This document shows, piece after piece, positions 1 to 8,319 of a stretch of DNA of 64,000 nucleotides. The DNA is from a bacterium. GTDB taxonomy: Bacteria; Myxococcota_A; Bradymonadia; Bradymonadales; Bradymonadaceae. Positions within the stretch are counted from its first letter, which is position 1. Every line of letters starts with the position of its first letter. The stretch spans positions 62,001 to 126,000 of the forward strand of contig JAUIBR010000009.1 of the NCBI GenBank assembly GCA_030427705.1, in the 5' to 3' direction. The notes beneath the pieces were generated by a model, which saw only the letters and a program-made list of their open reading frames with translations, was not told the origin of the DNA and searched no databases. The position numbers and the translations under genes were made by a program.

Positions 1-1595
1 TGGTCATCAAGTACGGCGTTCAGTTTGGTTTGTTTGGTGGCTCCATTTATTTCCTGGGCTCCGACGAACAGCGTGAAAAGTACCTGCACGACGTCGCTGA
101 TATGCGACTCCCAGGCTGTTTCGCGATGAGCGAATTGGGCCACGGCTCCAACGTCCGCGACCTGGGCACGTATGCTCGGTTCGACACCGAGACCGATGAG
201 TTTGTGGTGCACACGCCGAGCGAAGCCGCACGAAAGGAGTGGATCGGAAATGCCGCCCTAGACGGCCATATGGCGACCGTGTTTGCGCAGCTTGAGGTCG
301 GAGACAACGGCTACGGCGTTCATGCGTTCCTGGTCCCGATTCGCGCTGCAGACGGAACCACGATGCCCGGCGTGTCGATCGAAGATTGTGGCGACAAGAT
401 GGGTCTCAACGGCGTCGACAACGGCCGGATCTGGTTCGACAACGTCCGCATCCCTCGGGAAAACCTGCTTTCGCGCTATGCTACGGTTCAACCGGATGGA
501 AAGTACGAGAGCCCGATTGCCAGTCCGTCTCGGCGATTCTTCACGATGTTGGGAACCCTCGTCGGCGGCCGCGTGGCGGTCGCGTCAGCCGCCAATACCG
601 TGGCGAAGTCAGCACTAACCATCGCCGTACGATACGGTGCACAACGCCGCCAGTTCGGTCCTGAGCAAGGCGCGGAAACTCGAATCTTGGATTATCGGTC
701 ACATAAACTGCGACTGTTCCCTCGATTGGCCAAGACCTACGCCATTCAGTTTGCCCTGCACAACCTCGTCGAGCGCTATCTAGGCAAGTCCGAAGAGGAC
801 TCTCGAGAAGTTGAGGCGCTAGCCGCAGGCATCAAGGCTTACGCGACCTGGCACGCCACTGACACTGTGCAAGAATGCCGCGAAGCATGCGGTGGGCAAG
901 GCTATCTGCGGGTCAATCGATTCGCCTCACTCAAGGAAGACTCGGATATCTTCACGACCTTTGAAGGCGATAACACGGTGCTCTTGCTGCTCGCAGCCAA
1001 GGCAAAGCTGACGGAGTTCCGTGAGCAGTTCAGTGACACCAAGCTCTTTGGCGTCGTCCGTTACGCGGCAAACCTAGCCGCAACAGCGGTCACCGAATTG
1101 AATCCGGTTGTGATTCGGCAAACAGACTCACAGCATCTTCGAAGCGCAGAATTCCTTTTGGGCGCAGTGCGATATCGCGAGGCTGACCTTGTTGCGAGTG
1201 TGGCGACTCGACTGAAGAGCCGCTTGGACCATGGCTTGGAGCCATTCGTGGCTTTCAACGAGGTTCAAGATCACCTGCTAAGCGTCGCTGAGGCGTTCGT
1301 CGAGCGCATCGTTGCCGAGAACTTCTACGAAGCCATCGAAAAATGCGAGGACTTCGAGATCCGCCAACAGCTTGAGCAGTTGTTCGCTCTGCACGTCCTT
1401 TCGGCGATCCACGACGACAGCGGCTGGTTCCAAGAACAGGGCTATATCGCTGGCGTTAAGGCACGTGCCATTCGAGCCGAAATCAATATTCTGGTCGATG
1501 AGATTCGCGAGCAAAGCGTCCATCTGGTGGATGCCTTTGGAATCCCCGATAAGGTGTTGGACGCCCCAATTGGCCTTGGAGCAATGGGCGGTTAG
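1..1595 (+). CDS. Acyl-CoA oxidase, 5'-truncated by window edge
   Basis: This is the 3' part of an FAD-dependent acyl-CoA oxidase, which converts acyl-CoA to trans-2-enoyl-CoA and passes electrons to oxygen. The frame is open from base 3, so the start lies to the left; about 530 residues are visible. MSELGHGSN near the beginning matches the flavin/substrate loop of the family, and FEGDNTV at about 960-980 carries the glutamate expected as catalytic base. The long helical C-terminal half distinguishes ACOX-type oxidases from the shorter acyl-CoA dehydrogenases. Its stop overlaps the stop of the convergent Kelch gene by 4 nt. A dehydrogenase using another electron acceptor cannot be excluded from sequence alone. 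Confidence 0.85.
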   Translation, partial: VIKYGVQFGLFGGSIYFLGSDEQREKYLHDVADMRLPGCFAMSELGHGSNVRDLGTYARFDTETDEFVVHTPSEAARKEWIGNAALDGHMATVFAQLEVGDNGYGVHAFLVPIRAADGTTMPGVSIEDCGDKMGLNGVDNGRIWFDNVRIPRENLLSRYATVQPDGKYESPIASPSRRFFTMLGTLVGGRVAVASAANTVAKSALTIAVRYGAQRRQFGPEQGAETRILDYRSHKLRLFPRLAKTYAIQFALHNLVERYLGKSEEDSREVEALAAGIKAYATWHATDTVQECREACGGQGYLRVNRFASLKEDSDIFTTFEGDNTVLLLLAAKAKLTEFREQFSDTKLFGVVRYAANLAATAVTELNPVVIRQTDSQHLRSAEFLLGAVRYREADLVASVATRLKSRLDHGLEPFVAFNEVQDHLLSVAEAFVERIVAENFYEAIEKCEDFEIRQQLEQLFALHVLSAIHDDSGWFQEQGYIAGVKARAIRAEINILVDEIREQSVHLVDAFGIPDKVLDAPIGLGAMGG

Positions 1596-2725
1596 GGCAC
1601 CAGCGCGTCAACCGTTTCGACGGGTGCGAACGCTTGCACATCAGCGCCTCCCGGAACGTAGATGGCATTCCCGACAGCCGCCGCGCCCATTCCGTGCCGA
1701 GGGTTCGGCATGGGATCGAGTGACTCCCAGGTATTGTTCGCGAGGTCGTAGGCCTCGACCTGGTTGAAGACACCGCCATTTCCTTGCGCGCCTTCGCCCC
1801 CGATCACATAGAGCTTGCCATTCAAGACCGCGCCTGCAACGCCACCGCGGGAGGTAGGCATTGCCGCACCAGACGACCATTCGCCGCTGACGGGATCGAA
1901 GATATCGACATCCGGTTCGTGCGCGCCGATGGACGAGTCTCGACCGCCCGCAACAACGAGCTTGCCGTCGATGACGCCGAATGCGCCGTGGTCCATCGAC
2001 CGCGGCATGTCCGCCAATGCAGTGAAACTCTGATCTTCAGGATCGTAGACCGAAACCTCGGTCACCGCCCCACTTCGCAAACCACCAGCGATATAGATCA
2101 GACCGTTGATTGCGCCGATGGCTGACGCGCCACGTCGCCGTGCGGTGGGCATCTCCCCTGCCGTCGTCCACGTATCCTGCGCTGGATCATAAACAAATCC
2201 GCGACCGTCGGCTGCAAAACCGCCCACCAAGAAGCCCAGAACATAAATCTTGCCATCCAACGCGACGGCATTGGCGTGATGCATTGGAACCGGCAGGTCA
2301 GCCACATCTGACCAGGTATTGGTCGCAGGGTCGTAGGCCTCGACCGTTCCCACGATCTGAATGGCGCTGTTGAAGCCACCGATCACGTAGATCTTCCCGT
2401 CCAATGCGACGACGGCAGTCTCCTGCCTTGGCCCTCGGCCGAGCTCGGCGCGATCTGTCCAACCGGGCATGAGGCTGTTGTTGACGTTGTTGGAGTTGTT
2501 GACGTTGTTCGAATTGTTCGCGTTGTTGACGTTGTTGACGTTGTTGACGTTGTTGACGTTGTTCGCGTTGTTCGCGTTGTTCGAATTGTTGACGTTGTTG
2601 ACGTTATTCGCGTTGTTAACGTTGTTGGCGTTATTGGCCTTCGAAGACTCATCCGAGTCCCCGCACGCAGCCAACGCAAGCATCAGCGCGAGGACGAGCG
2701 GCATCTTCTTGTTCAACTTAGTCAA
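1592..2725 (-). CDS. Kelch-repeat beta-propeller lipoprotein with Asn-rich linker
   Basis: A 377-residue lipoprotein, probably surface- or periplasm-exposed. A short signal peptide ends in a lipobox (LALAAC, Cys21). Residues about 29-84 are a run of Asn-Asn-X triplets (X mostly Val, Ala or Ser). The rest holds about six Kelch units of the GKIYVIGG/GKLYVIGG type, enough for one complete six-bladed propeller. Ligand or partner is unknown. The chosen start is TTG, preceded by GGAG at a 7-nt spacing; it overlaps the end of the upstream Nudix gene by 8 nt, so the two are probably cotranscribed. The repetitive linker DNA could vary in length in 9-bp steps without breaking the frame. Confidence 0.85.
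   Translation of the reverse strand: MTKLNKKMPLVLALMLALAACGDSDESSKANNANNVNNANNVNNVNNSNNANNANNVNNVNNVNNVNNANNSNNVNNSNNVNNSLMPGWTDRAELGRGPRQETAVVALDGKIYVIGGFNSAIQIVGTVEAYDPATNTWSDVADLPVPMHHANAVALDGKIYVLGFLVGGFAADGRGFVYDPAQDTWTTAGEMPTARRRGASAIGAINGLIYIAGGLRSGAVTEVSVYDPEDQSFTALADMPRSMDHGAFGVIDGKLVVAGGRDSSIGAHEPDVDIFDPVSGEWSSGAAMPTSRGGVAGAVLNGKLYVIGGEGAQGNGGVFNQVEAYDLANNTWESLDPMPNPRHGMGAAAVGNAIYVPGGADVQAFAPVETVDALVP
2469..2639 (-). repeat. 9-bp-type tandem repeat encoding the Asn-Asn-X linker
   Basis: The minus strand repeats AACAACGTC-like 9-mers (Asn-Asn-Val, with Ala and Ser variants) about 18-19 times, including a perfect run near 2520-2565. The period is a multiple of three, so expansion or contraction preserves the frame. 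The opposite strand reads as Leu/Thr-rich artefact frames. Confidence 0.85.
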
Positions 2726-3575
2726 AGGACATCTCCATTCGGGTCACATCATCGTCAACCGGTTCGGCCACACTGTACTCGGGATCGTCCGGAAAATCAG
2801 GGTCTCCCGGAAGCAGCAACACTGGCGTGTCTCCGCTTGTATCCAAATGCGGAAGGATTCTTGGTGGCGTGCGGTCCTCACAAAACGCGAACACATCATC
2901 GATCGTCGCGAACTGACTCAGCTGGTCTAATGTTCGGTAGGTCGGAGGGGCGAGGTAGAACGCGTTGAGGTCCTCGTCGGCGCGGCGCAAAGCCTCGGCC
3001 GGCGAAATCCAGACGGAATCCGTACTCTCTTTATCATCGTGCAGCGGGTTCTGACGCCGAGGAGCACGCGCCACAAAGAACCGCGTATCGAACCGACGCG
3101 ATTCAAATGATGGCGTGATCCAATGCGCAAAAAACCGCAGTCGGTCCATCGGAAACACCAGCGATTCTCGGCGTGCTACCTCGGTCAGCGAGATCTCGTA
3201 CGCGTTCAGTTTGGCGCGATAATCAGCGAACCTCTCTTCATCGTCGCCGATCAGATTCACCCACGCATCGTCGCCGTGTCGGCGAGCCAAAAAGAACCCG
3301 GACTCCTCGAACGTCTCGCGGATTGCGGCCAAGTAGAGGCCCGCCGCGCGCCCGGGGTCGTCGTGTAGGCGCAGGTTTTCCGCCAGCTCGTCAATGCTCG
3401 CCCCAGTGATGTGCTCAAGTGCGGCTGCATCCATGTCTTCTTTATCGAGCTTTCCCCCCGGATAGACGTAGGCATTGGCCATGAACGCCATTTTGAAGTG
3501 GCGTTTGACCATGAACACTTCAAGCGTTCCGTCGGATTCACGAAGCACCATGACTGTCGATGCATCACGAATCAT
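2718..3575 (-). CDS. Nudix hydrolase, NUDT19-like
   Basis: A 285-residue Nudix-family pyrophosphohydrolase. The metal-binding Nudix box is visible as RETFEESG at residues 86-93, and a YPGG turn with following acidic residues lies at 38-41. The wide separation between PGG and the Nudix box (an insertion of about 40 residues) resembles the eukaryotic NUDT19/RP2 branch, whose members act on CoA derivatives; that substrate assignment is an inference. The C-terminal 120 residues are acidic and unassigned. The start overlaps the stop of the small membrane gene upstream by 4 nt (ATGA), and the 3' end overlaps the Kelch gene, so this is an operon member. Confidence 0.8.
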   Translation of the reverse strand: MIRDASTVMVLRESDGTLEVFMVKRHFKMAFMANAYVYPGGKLDKEDMDAAALEHITGASIDELAENLRLHDDPGRAAGLYLAAIRETFEESGFFLARRHGDDAWVNLIGDDEERFADYRAKLNAYEISLTEVARRESLVFPMDRLRFFAHWITPSFESRRFDTRFFVARAPRRQNPLHDDKESTDSVWISPAEALRRADEDLNAFYLAPPTYRTLDQLSQFATIDDVFAFCEDRTPPRILPHLDTSGDTPVLLLPGDPDFPDDPEYSVAEPVDDDVTRMEMSFD

Positions 3576-3778
3576 GCGCTTTTCTCGTCGTCGGGACCAG
3601 GCAGCGCCTTGGTTTCCTCGGCTTCGAGCAGGTTCGATGGCTCAGGCGGGGGCAGCTCGGGTTTCGGTTGAACGGTCAGGACCACGCGATTGAGCACAAC
3701 ACGCAGGATGACCACGATACTCAGCACAAGGAGTAGCGAAATTCCGCCGGCAACAGCCTGTAGCGTGGTGATGTTCAA
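3572..3778 (-). CDS. Small single-pass membrane protein
   Basis: A 68-residue protein with one hydrophobic segment at about residues 8-35 and a Pro/Glu-rich, charged C-terminal tail. No known family was recognised. It overlaps the ChaC-like gene upstream and the Nudix gene downstream by 4 nt each (ATGA type), which supports it being translated and coupled to them. The tail contains PPPEP-type proline stretches typical of cytoplasmic linkers; orientation is not determined. Confidence 0.6.
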   Translation of the reverse strand: MNITTLQAVAGGISLLLVLSIVVILRVVLNRVVLTVQPKPELPPPEPSNLLEAEETKALPGPDDEKSA

Positions 3779-4305
3779 GCGTCTTCTGGGTCGTGGGTAC
3801 GAACTAATTCAGCCAAATTCGCCACATGTTCGTCGTGGACCCCCATTTCGCGCAAGGCCCGATCGAGATTGAGTACATATTCGTCGTTCGGGCCGCTTGG
3901 CCCCACGGACGCTAGTACCTGTGAGGCGATGTCTTCGAGGCTTGCAGGGCCCAGGAAGCTTGGATTGCTTGGGCCAGCTAGCCAAACCAAGGCGGATTCG
4001 ATGACCACCTCTTCGTTGTGCCAAACCTCAACCTCGTGGCGCTCGTATCCGTCTTTCTCGCGATGATCGAGCTTTCGGAGGATATCATCGAGCACGGATT
4101 TCTCGAGCTTGTAGGCCCTACCCCACACGTTGCTACCAGGCTCCTGAAGCAGCGTAACCACGCGGCCCGGCGCGCCCGGCACACCGCGATGGTCGGTAGA
4201 CCCTTGATAGAAGTAGCGGCCCCAATCACGGACATACCCATCACATTTGTCGAGGTACGGAAAATCGGGACGCCAAATCAGCGACCCGTAGCCAAAAATC
4301 CACAT
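3775..4305 (-). CDS. ChaC-like gamma-glutamylcyclotransferase
   Basis: A 176-residue cytosolic enzyme of the gamma-glutamylcyclotransferase superfamily. ChaC proteins cleave glutathione into 5-oxoproline and Cys-Gly. Residues 5-11 read GYGSLIW, the signature substrate loop, and REKDGY at 82-87 carries the glutamate (E83) that acts as the acid/base in this family. Length matches bacterial ChaC. It starts 2 nt after the stop of the envelope-protein gene and overlaps the next gene by 4 nt. Glutathione as the substrate is known for the family and inferred here. Confidence 0.85.
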   Translation of the reverse strand: MWIFGYGSLIWRPDFPYLDKCDGYVRDWGRYFYQGSTDHRGVPGAPGRVVTLLQEPGSNVWGRAYKLEKSVLDDILRKLDHREKDGYERHEVEVWHNEEVVIESALVWLAGPSNPSFLGPASLEDIASQVLASVGPSGPNDEYVLNLDRALREMGVHDEHVANLAELVRTHDPEDA

Positions 4306-4307
4306 GT

Positions 4308-4949
4308 TTACTGGCTCGGAAGCGGTTCGTGCAGCTCGTCGGACCGGAATGAGATATCAAACCGAATCATCCAACGTCCAATCACTTCCCAATATGCCAC
4401 GCCATCCAACGACCCAAACGTCAGGCTGAAGTTCGTACCCGTCTCTACAAACATGGGCCAAGAACCGCCGATGAGCGCGCCGCCACTGGCCTCCAGACCA
4501 ACGGAGCCTCGCCCGCCGGTTCGGTCTTCCATGCCTGTCCAACTGACGTGGGCTGCCTCAAAAAAAGCCGACACGCCACCGTAGATGAAGCGGGGGTTGA
4601 ATCCCCGCAGCATTAGTGCGACTCCGCCGCCCCAAGCCTGCATCGGGTCATCCGGTCGGCGCTCCATGAGGCCGTACATCCTCAGGCTCCACTCGCCGTG
4701 TGGCGTGAAGAAGTGCCGCCAGCCTGCGCTGATGTTGAAGCCCAGCCCCTGCAGACCTTCGGCATATCGGCCGGACACAGGAAAGGGTCCGACCAATGAG
4801 GCGTCGAACGATAATGCGCCAATCAACGGCGGCAGAACGATGTAGTGGATCGTTTTGTCCGGAGCGAACTCCAAGTCGGTGTCTTGCGCGACCGCGACTG
4901 CCGGAAGGCAGAGCAGGCACAGAACGACTAGCGCTCTTTCCAAACCCAT
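4308..4949 (-). CDS. Exported envelope protein, possible small beta-barrel
   Basis: A 213-residue protein with a cleavable signal peptide (residues 1 to about 21, ending AVAQ). The mature part alternates hydrophobic and polar residues and is rich in Gly and aromatics, compatible with an outer-membrane beta-barrel, but no family was recognised. The only good start overlaps the 3' end of the acyltransferase gene by 22 nt. It sits between that gene and the ChaC-like gene on the same strand, suggesting cotranscription. Confidence 0.6.
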   Translation of the reverse strand: MGLERALVVLCLLCLPAVAVAQDTDLEFAPDKTIHYIVLPPLIGALSFDASLVGPFPVSGRYAEGLQGLGFNISAGWRHFFTPHGEWSLRMYGLMERRPDDPMQAWGGGVALMLRGFNPRFIYGGVSAFFEAAHVSWTGMEDRTGGRGSVGLEASGGALIGGSWPMFVETGTNFSLTFGSLDGVAYWEVIGRWMIRFDISFRSDELHEPLPSQ

Positions 4950-5926
4950 ACCGTCACCGATTCTAGTCGCTCTTCAGCCCAGCTGGCTTTGTACTCAAGC
5001 TCGCTTCCGAGGTCATATTGTTGAATACCCTCGTCACACAGACTGACGATCATCGCGCGTTGCATCAGATTACCGAGCGACAACTGGCGGTACTGGTCGT
5101 CAAACGATAGCTGAAGACCACGATAGGTATCGTCAAACAACGCCCCGAACACATAGGCGATATCTTCACCGTCTTTGCGTGCCACGATGGAACGAAACGC
5201 GCCGCGTCGGATTAGGCGCGGAATCATGATGCGATAGAACGTATTCATACCGCCGTCCAAGATCCCCGTGCCTTCCTTCCCCTTCCAGCTCTTCTCTTCA
5301 ATCGCCAGAATCCGGTCGTAGATGGCCGTCGCCTCGGCATCGTCATTCGCGACTATCGTCTCATACGTGATGCCTGCTTCGTCCGCAGCGCGAGCGCTTC
5401 GGCGCAGGTTCGCCCGGAACTTGGAAGAGCGACGCGACATGAAGCCATCAAACCCGCCTTCGAGGCTGGCGATGTAACGACGCGTCACATGACCAATTCC
5501 GATTCGGTAGTCGCGCTGAAACTGCTTCACGATCGACAGGAAGATCTGTGAATCGACCGGAATGCCAGACAAATAGAGCAGATCCCACTCGGCGCGGCGG
5601 GCCCTGAGAACCTCATCAAAGTCCTCCATCAGCGCAAACGGGTCGGGACCGACAAACGGACAGGCCAAACACCAGCTCGCCTCGAGCGGTTGCAGATATC
5701 GGCCAATGCGAGGGTTGAACCCGCGCGCCAGCGGGATAAAGCCGTTGTCGGACTTCATCAGGAGCAACGGATGGTCTGGGATGAACGCTTCGTGCGCGGG
5801 TAGCACCCAATCAAGCGATGAACAGAAGCGATCCACCTCGGGTGTCTGCGAAAGCAGAGCATGGAACTGCTCGGCCTGGTTTCGCAGTTGGTAGATTGTG
5901 AGCGTCTCCATCGCTAATCGCCGCAT
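4928..5926 (-). CDS. FemAB/CelD-like GNAT-fold acyltransferase (BioF2-like domain)
   Basis: A 332-residue protein resembling the BioF2-like/CelD acyltransferases. The C-terminal half has the family pattern: a basic helix containing ANLRR, a segment around EEKSWKG, then strands ending in YDLGSELEYKASW. These proteins transfer acyl or aminoacyl groups in envelope polysaccharide or peptidoglycan pathways; the substrate here is unknown. I start at the ATG at 5926 (MRRLAMETL). The frame stays open to 6124, but that extension is Arg/Ser-rich and encoded by tandem DNA repeats, so I treat it as untranslated. An ATG at 5911 is an alternative start. Confidence 0.7.
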   Translation of the reverse strand: MRRLAMETLTIYQLRNQAEQFHALLSQTPEVDRFCSSLDWVLPAHEAFIPDHPLLLMKSDNGFIPLARGFNPRIGRYLQPLEASWCLACPFVGPDPFALMEDFDEVLRARRAEWDLLYLSGIPVDSQIFLSIVKQFQRDYRIGIGHVTRRYIASLEGGFDGFMSRRSSKFRANLRRSARAADEAGITYETIVANDDAEATAIYDRILAIEEKSWKGKEGTGILDGGMNTFYRIMIPRLIRRGAFRSIVARKDGEDIAYVFGALFDDTYRGLQLSFDDQYRQLSLGNLMQRAMIVSLCDEGIQQYDLGSELEYKASWAEERLESVTVWVWKER

Positions 5927-5990
5927 CGTTGGGTCTTGAGACAATGTAGTCTGTCTTGCGATGTGAGTCGATGGTGATGAGCGCCTTTCG

Positions 5991-6048
5991 GAGCGCCTGC
6001 GGCGCGGCGAACGAGCGCCTGCGGCGCGGCGAACGAGCGCCTTGCGGC
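5991..6048. repeat. 22-bp tandem direct repeat, about 2.6 copies
   Basis: A 22-bp unit beginning GAGCGCCTGCGGCGCGGC occurs at 5991-6012 and 6013-6034 identically, with a third partial copy from 6035 carrying one extra T. A shorter related segment lies just upstream at 5979-5990. The copies are contiguous with no spacers. The stretch lies between two minus-strand genes. Confidence 0.85.
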
Positions 6049-6054
6049 GCGGCT

Positions 6055-6126
6055 GCCGCGAGCAAAGCGAGCTCAAAAGCCGCGAGCAAAGCGAGCTCAA
6101 TCGCCGCGAGCGAAGCGAGCTCAAGA
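6055..6126. repeat. 24-bp tandem direct repeat, three copies
   Basis: Three consecutive 24-bp units at 6055-6078, 6079-6102 and 6103-6126 share the core GCCGCGAGCAAAGCGAGCTC with one or two substitutions. Together with the 22-bp repeat and the hairpin at 6128-6164 they fill most of the gap between the acyltransferase and the basic-linker beta-barrel gene. Confidence 0.85.
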
Positions 6127-6127
6127 A

Positions 6128-6164
6128 AGTGCTTCGCCCGGCGACTAGGGCCGGGCGAAGCGCT
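6128..6164 (-). terminator. Strong hairpin, probable terminator of the basic-linker barrel gene
   Basis: GCTTCGCCCGG (6131-6141) pairs perfectly with CCGGGCGAAGC (6151-6161) around a 9-nt loop, and the stem extends three more pairs with one G-T. On the minus strand it lies 47 nt after the stop at 6211 and is followed by ACTTTCTTG, which is T-rich but not a classic U-tract. Confidence 0.6.
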
Positions 6165-6210
6165 TGATGTCACGTGTTGTTGGTCTTGGAAGAGAACGCG
6201 ACGCCAAGGT

Positions 6211-7176
6211 TTAGAAGTAGATGGTCAGGTTGATAGACACCGTCTCTGCCTGTGCCGAGAAGTCTCCACCATAGAGAGCTTCTTCGTCAGAAAATGCCAT
6301 TCCGGTGTAGGCATACTTGCCACCGACCGCGAAGTCGTCGAATCGAAGGTTGGCACCGAAGCCTGCGCGCCATCCAGCGCCGCCAGTCGCTTCGTTCAGG
6401 ACGCCGTCCTGCAGGGAGTAGGCACCCAAGCCGAGGTACGCGAATGGCTCGAAGATTGAGAACGTTGGCTGCAGCTTAAGGTCTGCGTACAGGCCGAGGT
6501 AAGCGATATCAGTTCCGCCAACGTCTGGGTCCAAGCTGTATCCACCACCGTCGAGGCCAATCTCAAGACCGAGGTACTCGCCCTTGCCGCCGACACCCAC
6601 GTTCCAGCCGATGCCTGGAAGCGAATCGTCAGCGATGGCGTTGACCGCAAGTCCACTGGTTCCAAGACCACCGGTTACGAAGATGTCGATTCCACTGCCA
6701 CCGCTCTTCTGAGGCTGGCTTTTCGTGGTCGTGGTCGTCGTGTGACCGCTGTGGTGGTGGTGGTGAACCGTGCGCGAGCTCGACCGAGTATGTACATGAC
6801 GGGTCGAACGCCGACGCGAGGTCGTGTAAACGCGGCGATTGTGGCTCGTGCGATATGCAGGAGCGCGGCGCGTCGTGCGGACGACTCGGGTGCGTGAAGA
6901 ACCGTTGCGAACGACTCGACGTGAGCTCGTCGTACGGCCTGCGGTCGAGCGGGTCGTGCGACGAGAAGCCGTCGAGCGGCTGCGGGTCGTCTTTTTACGC
7001 TTCTTGGATTTCGAAGACTTCTTCGCACCTGCCCGTTTGTGGACACGTTTTCCGCCCGAGCGGGACGACTGAATGACGCCTCCAACCGCGTGTGCTTCCG
7101 ACATTGAAAAGCCCAAAGACAGCGGCAGGGCCATGGCGAGTGCGGCGATAAGTACTGTTAGTTTCTGGAGGTTCAT
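6211..7176 (-). CDS. Outer-membrane beta-barrel protein with basic Arg/Ser/Thr- and His-rich linker
   Basis: A 321-residue exported protein. Residues 1 to about 31 form a signal peptide (ends SEAHA). Residues about 40-155 are extremely low in complexity: Lys/Arg/Ser/Thr-rich, then a short His cluster (HHHHH) and a Thr run. From about residue 163 a Gly- and aromatic-rich domain of alternating residues ends in YF, as in outer-membrane barrels. The basic linker could bind peptidoglycan, teichoic-like polymers, lipopolysaccharide or nucleic acid; that is inference. AAGGAG precedes the ATG at good spacing. It follows a similarly built gene on the same strand. Confidence 0.7.
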   Translation of the reverse strand: MNLQKLTVLIAALAMALPLSLGFSMSEAHAVGGVIQSSRSGGKRVHKRAGAKKSSKSKKRKKTTRSRSTASRRTTRSTAGRTTSSRRVVRNGSSRTRVVRTTRRAPAYRTSHNRRVYTTSRRRSTRHVHTRSSSRTVHHHHHSGHTTTTTTKSQPQKSGGSGIDIFVTGGLGTSGLAVNAIADDSLPGIGWNVGVGGKGEYLGLEIGLDGGGYSLDPDVGGTDIAYLGLYADLKLQPTFSIFEPFAYLGLGAYSLQDGVLNEATGGAGWRAGFGANLRFDDFAVGGKYAYTGMAFSDEEALYGGDFSAQAETVSINLTIYF

Positions 7177-7209
7177 TGCAAGCTCCTTAAATCTCGTTCG
7201 ATAGCTTTG

Positions 7210-7259
7210 ACTGCCCTTACCCCGAGATATTCAGAATTTCCTGATCTTTTTTGGGCAGT
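7210..7259 (-). promoter_or_regulatory. Inverted repeat in the leader of the basic-linker barrel gene
   Basis: ACTGCCC at 7210-7216 is complemented by GGGCAGT at 7253-7259, enclosing an AT-rich interior with a smaller TCAG/CTGA pair. It lies 34-83 nt upstream of the ATG at 7176, so it would be in the 5' leader or promoter. No clear sigma-70 boxes were identified. Confidence 0.3.
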
Positions 7260-7309
7260 TAGCACCGTTTGCGCTCAAAGCCCTGGATCTAAACAGAAAA
7301 CGCGGAAGG

Positions 7310-8194
7310 CTAGAAACGCACACCCGTTCGTAACATGAAGACGTTTCGCAGGCCAACAGGCTCAAGCTGCGACTCTTCAAGAATCGGGTCGTAAACTGGG
7401 ACGGATTGGACTTCCATCTTGTAATGGAATCCAAAATCAAACGCCCCAATGTTCGCGAGCGCTCCTGCAGTCAGGAACAGCCCGAGGCCGCTTTGGTCAT
7501 GGACGTCGCCCAAGGTTTGGAACCAAGCGCCGCCCAACCCAATCGTCGGCCGAATTTCCCACGACGGCATTGGCATGAATCGGATACCCATCGCGATATC
7601 CATCATCTGGAAGTCTTCTCCACCCAGCTGGTCCGCGAAATCGAAAGAGGTCGAGATATCCAGGGCTGCCGCGTACATGTCCAACGTGTAACCAAGTTCG
7701 TAGGTCATCGTCGGGAACTGCCTGGCTTGCTCGCCCTCAAGGGAGCGCATCGAAACTCCCAGTCCACCATAGAAGATGGAGTAGAGCTCAGGCTCTACGT
7801 AGTCCTCGCCCTTCTCGAAATCAAACACGTAGTGCGCATCCGCGTCCGAGTCGGAGTCCGAATCGGATTCGTAATCGTCGCCGCTGAAGATGCCATCGAT
7901 GACGGCACCCAAGATCTCACCCGCAATCTCCCAACCGTCATCATCGTCGTCAGACGAACTCGAAGACGATGATGAAGACGAACTCCGATTTCTGTCGCCA
8001 TCGGTTCGGTGGGTGACCCGCTTCTTTTTCGATTTGTAGACGCGCCGATGGCCGACCTGACGCTTCGTGCGTTTGACCAACTTCGCTTGTGCGGACGCGT
8101 CAGACTCGAGCGCAAACGTCGTCAAGCAGGTGGCAAAAAGGAACGCGAAAATCGCGCCTATCGTGACCCAAGAGGATTTGTTTGTGCGGCCCAT
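7310..8194 (-). CDS. Beta-barrel envelope protein with basic-Ser-Asp low-complexity linker
   Basis: A 294-residue exported protein. A signal peptide covers about residues 1-36 (ends ASAQ). It is followed by a basic segment (KSKKKR), a run of 11 serines, five aspartates, and an SDSDSDSD patch. The C-terminal part (from about residue 127) looks like a small outer-membrane barrel and ends in RTGVRF. Its last 25 residues resemble those of the divergent gene at 8320-8937 (both have a Leu-x-Pro-x-Gly-x-Arg pattern before a terminal Arg-Phe), so the two barrels are probably paralogues. Function unknown. Confidence 0.7.
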   Translation of the reverse strand: MGRTNKSSWVTIGAIFAFLFATCLTTFALESDASAQAKLVKRTKRQVGHRRVYKSKKKRVTHRTDGDRNRSSSSSSSSSSSDDDDDGWEIAGEILGAVIDGIFSGDDYESDSDSDSDADAHYVFDFEKGEDYVEPELYSIFYGGLGVSMRSLEGEQARQFPTMTYELGYTLDMYAAALDISTSFDFADQLGGEDFQMMDIAMGIRFMPMPSWEIRPTIGLGGAWFQTLGDVHDQSGLGLFLTAGALANIGAFDFGFHYKMEVQSVPVYDPILEESQLEPVGLRNVFMLRTGVRF

Positions 8195-8319
8195 GACAAG
8201 TTGGACGCACTTGATTCAACGCTATTCAGATTTTTTTCCCAAATTTTGAATATTCTCGGATCGCGAGAGTCTGAGCGGTGCCGCCACAACTGACGTCAAC
8301 GTGTTGACCTGGTTTTGTG

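Noticed and set aside
2469-2930. Leu/Thr-rich frame on the plus strand opposite the Asn linker
   Set aside because: It is the complement of the Asn-Asn-X repeat. Similar artefacts occur opposite the linkers at about 29001-29240, 57475-57657 and 59211-59471.
5927-6124. N-terminal extension of the acyltransferase, rich in Arg and Ser
   Set aside because: It is encoded by tandem repeats with no protein-like composition and no ribosome site; the ATG at 5926 gives the normal family length.
5979-6126. CRISPR-like array
   Set aside because: The repeat units are directly adjacent with no spacers, and no cas genes are in the window.
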